Shown here one piece after another: positions 60,196 to 64,000 of a stretch of DNA of 64,000 bases (position 1 is the stretch's first letter; every line of letters starts with the position of its first letter). The DNA is taken from contig OY727098.1 of the NCBI GenBank assembly GCA_963402885.1, positions 10,960,717 through 11,024,716 of the forward strand, given 5' to 3'. The DNA comes from Antedon bifida. Its lineage: Eukaryota; Echinodermata; Crinoidea; Comatulida; Antedonidae. A model generated the notes under the pieces. That model was not told where the DNA came from. It was given only the letters and a program-made list of their open reading frames with translations, and did not search any database. A program made the position numbers and the translations under genes.

Positions 60196-63100
60196 TAATA
60201 TGAAGTGTAACCGTTCCTGTTTACAGTTTTGAAGTGTCTTCTCTTGCTGAAAATCAAAACGTTTTGCGAAAGAGTTGACGTCAAACGGAATACAGCAGCA
60301 TAGAGATGGACAGTGTGGTCGTTTCTGCAGCGGCGTCTTCCTATAAAATCTTGCTGAAGTCCCTGTTTATCACGAAATCAAATATAGATAATGTTGTACG
60401 TATGTGCTTAATGTGTAACAGAGGAAAATTGTGAGACATATTTTCAAGTTAACCTACCAAAGCGAACACTTAAATTGCAATATAAACTATGTTAAGTATT
60501 GAGTATTCAGTTTGGTGGTAGCAATTCTTTTAAGTGTTTATGCTGCCAATAAAATAGATGATGATATCCCAAAGTCATCGGTTACCGGGAATGCAATGTC
60601 AAAAGCTGTTTAAAATGTACTTTATATACCAATGTTTAAAATGCTGAACGATTGTTATTTAATGTTAAGAAAGAAGACGGAACTTTTTAAATAGTTTAAA
60701 TATTTGTCTTTACATTAAGCAAATTAAAAGTTAGCCTATAGGCTGAATTGTTTTCAAAACGGGAGAAGTATCGGAATTCTTCCACTTCTCGTACAATTTG
60801 CATATTATAGCACCTGAAAATATGTTTTCGTAGATGTGTGCCAATTTATATTTATAAATTTTGTTGATTATTTTGAATATATTCATATAACACCAATATA
60901 TTTTTATATAAGATATGATAATATTTATCAAATTATTGCATTTTTCAGAATGTTTTGTGACAACAGTTATTATTGTTAACTGACGCTAGAGAAAATTGCT
61001 GGTGTACGCGTTTATTGTATTTGTTTTTCCCACCAAACATAGTTTGGAGTCGTTTATTTAGAATTAAAATTCTTATTTTAATTATTTCGTGGCATAAAAT
61101 GCTAAAGTTGACAGAAGCTCTTCGGAGCTCAGTATTCCTCGTGTTGCTAGAAGCAATTGTAGACAAATTATGGATAACCTATCACCAAAGCAGTTAATAT
61201 TGTGTGGTAAGTTTGACAAAACATTGAGCTACGCCTATGAAAAGTGTGTGACAATATTGTGCCTATGTTAAGCATATTGTAGATGGCTATGATGTGAATA
61301 AAACGCATTTAGCACAAGTCTTACGTCTTTCTATTTATTTTTACTCGGGTAACTATGACTCGCTCTTTTCTGGAGACTATTTCAAGCCAACTTTCAAGTC
61401 CTACTAGTTATTTAAGCGTCGTCTGACGGCTCTGAAACATGGCATGCATATACTAGGGTAATAGATATAAAGCAAAGTTATAGAGAGAAAATGTTTGTAC
61501 TTCAATCGGATGCAGAATTAAGACGTCATCAACATGGTACCAACCGAAAAAATTGCGATTTTTAAAGTACTACTACTCCCTTATTCGTTATTCGTTGTAG
61601 TATTGAGCTGGGATTTGGCATGGGTATACTACAGGGAAATGTCCTCAAAGCTATACGGATTTTGAAATTTCAAACCGGATGCAACCATATGACGTCTCGA
61701 AGATGGTACCTTGGTGCCAACCGATTTTCGTCGTAATATAGCCGTGTTTGGTGTCATTTCAAAGGTCTTGACTTCGAGAATGAGAATATAAACATATTTA
61801 TTATATTGTGACGTCACTTCTGCTCCCGGAAATAGCAACAAATCACTTTGAGATTTCATAATTTACCGTAATTATGCCATTTCCGGTTATGTGACGTAAC
61901 TTTTCGGAATATTGCCGTATTTGGTAGCGAGGTTATTGATGTGTATGTGACGTCATTACAGCTTCTTTTTCTGTACCCCGAGTATCGCACATTCGTGCTT
62001 GTTATCTTTGTTTACAATGTTTTTATATCGTGAATCCTACGGCCCAATGTTGTTGCTAAGTACAACATTGTAGTACAGTACAGTACGTTTAACTCACCAA
62101 CACAACGTATCATCCTGTGAGTTTGCCTGTGCGATATACCGTATCCTATCAGATAAGTTATCAGCTTTTTTTTGTCTGGAAACGGTCAGCGAGAGAGGAA
62201 TTGACATCGTTTATGTATAGGTAAGAGGGAGAGTTGTGGCTCTCTAGGATCTTCTGGGGTAAAAAGGAAAGAAACCCTTATTGCACAAAGATGATCTGGG
62301 AAGATATTATTCTGACGAACGTTAAGCGACACCAATTCGCTTAAAATCAAGATAAACACCTAACACAACACTTAAAAGGAAAATAATTAAAATGTAGGCC
62401 TATAATAATAGAATGTATAATAATGTATATTTCAACATGATTATGATGAAAGTTGTACGTTTGGGGTTCAGTGTATAATTTTATTTTTTTATAATAATTA
62501 TTATAATAATAATATAATAATTGGATTTAAATGAGATTTAATACATCCGAAAAGAAAGCACTCAACACTTGGAGAAATATAGCATCCTCTTCTATGCAAC
62601 TTTATAAACCGATTTATTATGCGCTATAAGTTTTTGTTTCAAGTTCTTCAACAAAATACCCTTTCATATTTTATATCTTTCGTCGTTCTCCATGTTCAAA
62701 CCTTGGATGTTACAGCAGACCTCTCAACTCTCCAGATAATGGTGGCAGTCCCGATATTCTGTATCATTCTCCCGCTTTCCCGCTAAAATACAATTGTTTC
62801 TCCAGAGGTTTTTAATAAAACATAAAAAGTATCTCGATAATGTACGGGAGGGAGATTGCAACATTCTAGTATCTGTCCTTAAGATATCTGTAACACATTT
62901 AGTTAATAAGAGAAATATTGTGTTTCTGTCGCATTTCTGCCTTTAAATTGTTTGAATAGCGCCCTTCTATGGGATTTTCAAAATGTTATAGCGCCCTTTA
63001 ATAGTTCTAATAGTTAACATGCAAACATACTTCCCGATATTTCATTTTTCCAAGTTGAGAGATATGTAACTGTGTGACTGACAGGAATATTACATAGATT

Positions 63101-64000
63101 ATTATATAAGATTTAAATTAAGCCCTCCTGTATTTGCTTGGCAAATGCAGATGTTCTGTTCTTAGAGCTCTTCACTGGCTCATCGCAGGATTTAATATAA
63201 ATTACTCATAATCACACTTAAAGCACGAATTAATATTGGACCAGATTATTTGAGCAATGTTATTAAATAAATAATAATAGTTCCATCAGTCAGTTTCGGA
63301 CAGCTATAGACAGGGCGTTATGAAAGGTCATATAAGTGGTCTTATCGTATAAGCGGCCTAATAATAAAAACAGAAAACAGATTTTTAGAGAGGATCTAAA
63401 CAAAGTTAAATTGGAGGAGCTTTTCCGCCTAATAAGCTGTCATGAAAAGTTTAATTTTTATAACAATAATGGATAAAAATGTTCCCTATAAAACTGAAAG
63501 CCATGGATTACACCAGACTTTAAGGTGATGGTTATTAAACTTCAGATCGCAATTAATAATGATTTAATAAAGAATGGAAATCGGATGAATTCCGTAACAT
63601 CCCTTATAAGGTTAACCAAATGTCAAAATCATTAATATAGAAAACAAATCATTATAATAGTAATACTAGGCACCTGTTGGAAAGGTATAGTCCAATTTGT
63701 AAACTTTAAAAAGAGTAATAGTTGGAATAAAAACCTAGTTAATGACTCATGTGAAGGGAAGGTATCACTTCTTATCGTCTGGTTTTGAGGCTATTCAACC
63801 CAAAGAAAATCAGCAAAATGTACCTGTTTCCTCACAACTAATCATTGATTTGGAGAATAAACTTTAAAATGTCAAATGTAACAAAGACCCAGACCTAGAC
63901 AGAGACCCCAATGGATCCTAAAAGAGTGTTCCTATAATATTTCAAGACCTGTGCTATTTCTGTGCAATTTTGAATTCTTGTATTAAGGAGTTTTATCACA
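60196..64000. other. Activin 3' UTR and intergenic DNA
   Basis: After the 3' UTR no further gene is supported. TGACGTCA occurs at 61809 and 61948 in a repeat-like segment (61500-61960) with a direct repeat of GATGGTACC/CATGGTACC words. CCTCTCAACTCTCC at 62719 and AAGTTGAGAG at 63053 may be the worn ends of a 0.35 kb inverted-repeat element. ORFs at 60731-60931, 60945-61197 and 61629-61859 have no domain. Confidence 0.5.
60548..60553 (+). terminator. Possible polyadenylation signal of the activin-like gene
   Basis: AATAAA lies 353 bp past the stop codon. A second AATAAA at 61297-61302 could serve a longer transcript. Confidence 0.4.

Overview
This window looks like a gene-poor, transposon-rich stretch of an invertebrate deuterostome genome, most likely an echinoderm. 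The reasons are: spliced genes with GT/AG introns, AT-rich sequence, very frequent AGGCCTAG-type palindromic words (common in echinoderm DNA), a 5S rRNA-like copy whose central part reads like sea-urchin 5S, and an activin gene of deuterostome type. No bacterial features (operons, ribosome binding sites, CRISPR) are present.

Two host genes can be read with confidence. (1) On the minus strand, the first four coding exons of ASNSD1 (asparagine synthetase domain-containing 1) lie at 35389-35336, 32830-32630, 26242-26120 and 25660-25535. They keep one open frame for 168 codons and cover the N-terminal glutamine-amidotransferase-like domain. The C-terminal synthetase-domain exons were not found to the left. 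(2) On the plus strand, a complete two-exon activin/inhibin-beta-type TGF-beta ligand (448 codons) has exons at 50240-50843 and 59453-60195, split by an 8.6 kb intron. Two further ORFs encode zinc-binding modules: a CIIC/HPGC plus AT-hook protein inside ASNSD1 intron 1 (33103-33489), and a C4HC3 PHD-like exon (42067-42504) of the kind found at the N-terminus of FLYWCH/MULE-transposase-like proteins. Short putative first exons at 508-580 and 21437-21516 are weak.

Most of the rest is mobile DNA, much of it with readable ends. It includes a hAT-like element (1265-2501), a TA-flanked inverted-repeat element (4304-5102), a Harbinger-like insertion with TAA duplication (9831-11003), a Mutator-like 0.6 kb family with 9-bp duplications (34480-35093, 40911-41534, 42617-43211), a 2.1 kb element with an 8-bp duplication (43593-45692), two LINE remnants, Penelope-like modules next to TA microsatellites, and large mosaics of one diverged repeat family at 6480-8220, 11900-15775, 19983-20760 and 53210-57640.

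The most striking theme is a set of foldback elements from unrelated sequence families (8249-11863, 26942-28262, 28765-31452, 38680-40515, plus the Mutator-like copies). All carry arrays of short tandem units at both ends in inverted orientation. The two largest also share 125-bp tandem units rich in AGGTCA half-sites, 20-bp units, and a central hairpin. They fill the introns and flanks of ASNSD1; the activin intron is instead filled by the TGACGTCA-rich mosaic, a tRNA-like copy and a tandem duplication.
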